In this document: one piece after another, positions 62,747-64,000 of the stretch
How positions within the stretch are numbered: position 1 is the first letter of the stretch
How the letters are laid out: the number at the start of each line of letters is the position of its first letter
NCBI GenBank assembly: GCA_013391845.1
Contig: CP058414.1
Location: 1,660,501-1,724,500, forward strand
DNA: 64,000 nucleotides
Direction: 5' to 3'
From: Pseudoalteromonas shioyasakiensis
GTDB lineage: Bacteria; Pseudomonadota; Gammaproteobacteria; Enterobacterales; Alteromonadaceae
Notes under the pieces: generated by a model
What the model was told of the DNA's origin: nothing
What the model saw: the letters and a program-made list of their open reading frames with translations, nothing else
The model's database searches: none
Made by a program: the position numbers and the translations under genes

Positions 62747-64000
62747 GATATTTTTAGTACTTTTGTTGGTTTTTTAGGTAATAATGACGCCACAAAGTAC
62801 AAGACCCTGGATACAAAGGAAATCACTGGTCTTAATTCATTTGGAGCATGGAAAATCAAGTTCTTAAAGCCTTTTAGGCTGGTATAAAAAACGTGAGAAA
62901 AACTGTATGAAGGCTTATCGTGTTTAAAGTTCTCTTGCCAATCAAGCCAAGCATCGGCACGTGAGAAAGTGCATTGAATAAAGGCTTTTTGTTTTTCTAA
63001 ATCTAAATCTCTTAGGGTAAGACCCAGCTGCTTATCGCGGGTGTTACAGATATAAGTTGGAAATGAAAACTGCTTTAAGCCACGACTCATTAACAGCTCT
63101 ACCTTATCGTTTACACGGCAAAGATGGGTATGTTCAGTTTCCAGACCAACACCATTGTTTGAGTAATCAGTAATTTTAACTTTAATGGTACGGCCATTAG
63201 CCAGACGAATGGCTGCAGGGAAGTTTGCTTTTATACGATGTGAGCTGCGCACTTGTTTTGCTTCAGCGGCAACGGCCACAGCTGCACCTAGAATTATCAC
63301 GTTATAGCTTGCCCATAACATGCTAATGACCAGTACACCTATTTGTGAGCTGTCACCAAAGAACAATCTGAACACGCCATAGGCCATACCCAACACGTTA
63401 ACAAGTAACAAGATGATATAGGGCTTTGAAATCGTCCAGTCGTAGTGATCTTGTTTGTTTAAACCACCTTTTTCAGTCACGTTAAATTTGCCCTTATTCG
63501 GGTTGATAAGCGCAACTGTGGTGGGTTTTAAGATATACCAAGCAAGTACTGACTCATAAACTTCGCCCCAAAATGAATAGCGGTACTTACCTTGAATTCG
63601 GGAATTGGTTATTTTTACTTGCAATAAGGTCGGTACAATATAAAGAAAGATGGCAACAAACGGTGCATAGATAATTTGCGCATTAAAATAAATTAATGCC
63701 AGTGGCGCTGTTAAGAACACAATACGCGGGATACCCGATAAAAAGTGCAGCATGGCGTTTAAGTAGCATAACCGCTGGGCAATATTTAAGCCTTTACCAA
63801 GCAGTGGGTTATCTAATCGGAATATTTGTGCCATGCCGCGTGCCCAGCGAATACGCTGACCAACGTGGGCAGATAAACTGTCAGTGGCAAGGCCGGCAGC
63901 TTGCGGAATATTAATATACGTTGTTTTGTAACCAGCGCGCTGCATTCTCAAAGCAGTGTGGGCATCTTCTGTGACGGTTTCTACGGCAAAACCACCAATT
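62743..64000 (-). CDS. bcsA: Cellulose synthase catalytic subunit BcsA (5' part outside window)
   Basis: The frame is open to the right edge, so the N-terminal half of BcsA lies beyond it; about 419 residues are visible. They begin IGGFAVETVTEDAHTALRM, containing the TED motif, followed by the QRIRW (Q-x-x-R-W) site that holds the acceptor glucan, membrane helices, the gating region FNVTEKGG, and a C-terminal PilZ domain: RSSHR plus DYSNNGVGLE are the cyclic-di-GMP-binding motifs. Cellulose synthesis is therefore expected to be switched on by c-di-GMP. An internal TTG in this frame (63951) is not the true start. Confidence 0.96.
   Translation of the reverse strand, partial: IGGFAVETVTEDAHTALRMQRAGYKTTYINIPQAAGLATDSLSAHVGQRIRWARGMAQIFRLDNPLLGKGLNIAQRLCYLNAMLHFLSGIPRIVFLTAPLALIYFNAQIIYAPFVAIFLYIVPTLLQVKITNSRIQGKYRYSFWGEVYESVLAWYILKPTTVALINPNKGKFNVTEKGGLNKQDHYDWTISKPYIILLLVNVLGMAYGVFRLFFGDSSQIGVLVISMLWASYNVIILGAAVAVAAEAKQVRSSHRIKANFPAAIRLANGRTIKVKITDYSNNGVGLETEHTHLCRVNDKVELLMSRGLKQFSFPTYICNTRDKQLGLTLRDLDLEKQKAFIQCTFSRADAWLDWQENFKHDKPSYSFSHVFYTSLKGFKNLIFHAPNELRPVISFVSRVLYFVASLLPKKPTKVLKIS

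Noticed and set aside
62743..63951. BcsA as a complete 402-residue protein starting at 63951
   Set aside because: The frame continues to the window edge and encodes the conserved TED motif before that codon; the gene is cut by the window.

Overview
The window looks like a chromosomal segment from a marine gammaproteobacterium of the Alteromonadales, most likely Pseudoalteromonas or a close relative. The order metY-rimP-nusA-infB-rbfA-truB-rpsO-pnp-nlpI and the order truA-accD-folC-dedD-cvpA-purF are both classic gammaproteobacterial arrangements. The protein sequences (AccD, CvpA, BcsA, GrxA, MgsA) read as clear relatives of their E. coli counterparts. The DNA is moderately AT-rich. The accessory content (large TonB-dependent receptor, secreted subtilase, Mrp antiporter, oligopeptide transporter, periplasmic DNA ligase) fits a marine heterotroph. 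The genus call is inference.

Layout. 1-5600: the tail of an unidentified gene, an AbgT-type transporter, the cold-shock type RNA helicase deaD, glutaredoxin grxA, a membrane-anchored thioredoxin-fold protein and an IbpA-like small heat-shock protein behind a good sigma-32 promoter. 5600-8540: an Fe-S cryptochrome/(6-4) photolyase, a DUF4124-type secreted protein with an internally duplicated coiled coil, and a globin-like protein lacking the haem-ligating histidine. 8680-20230: initiator tRNA followed by the translation/RNA-decay block, in which rpsO and pnp carry structured leaders that look like autoregulatory sites, ending in nlpI and an overlapping membrane-anchored HExxH protein. 20280-26230: a six-gene Mrp Na+/H+ antiporter operon (A and B fused) behind a strong promoter abutted by a perfect inverted repeat. 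26370-32760: truA, accD (structured leader), folC, dedD, cvpA and purF. Two tandem copies of a fold-back, MITE-like element sit between dedD and cvpA and appear to supply the promoter of cvpA-purF.

32800-42500: HdeD-like and MscS-like membrane proteins, a TonB-dependent receptor behind a long structured leader, a small unknown protein, a HAD phosphatase, LigE-type DNA ligase, YegD Hsp70-like protein, and the pair lysE-type exporter/methylglyoxal synthase. 42580-55340 (mostly minus strand): a secreted S8 protease, a Bcr/CflA exporter, a DUF4442 hotdog protein, bactofilin plus M23 endopeptidase (overlapping genes), the tyrosine catabolic enzymes HppD and fumarylacetoacetase, a nucleotidase-LamG lipoprotein and a POT peptide transporter. 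55580-64000: a tightly overlapping cellulose operon bcsA-bcsB-bcsZ-bcsC on the minus strand; the 5' part of bcsA lies beyond the window.

No phage, integrase, intact insertion sequence or CRISPR array was seen. I did not find a clearly new multi-gene system. The best leads are the tandem fold-back repeat with its outward promoter, the RNA leaders (pnp, rpsO, accD, TonB receptor), the His-less globin-like protein and the palindrome at the mrp promoter.
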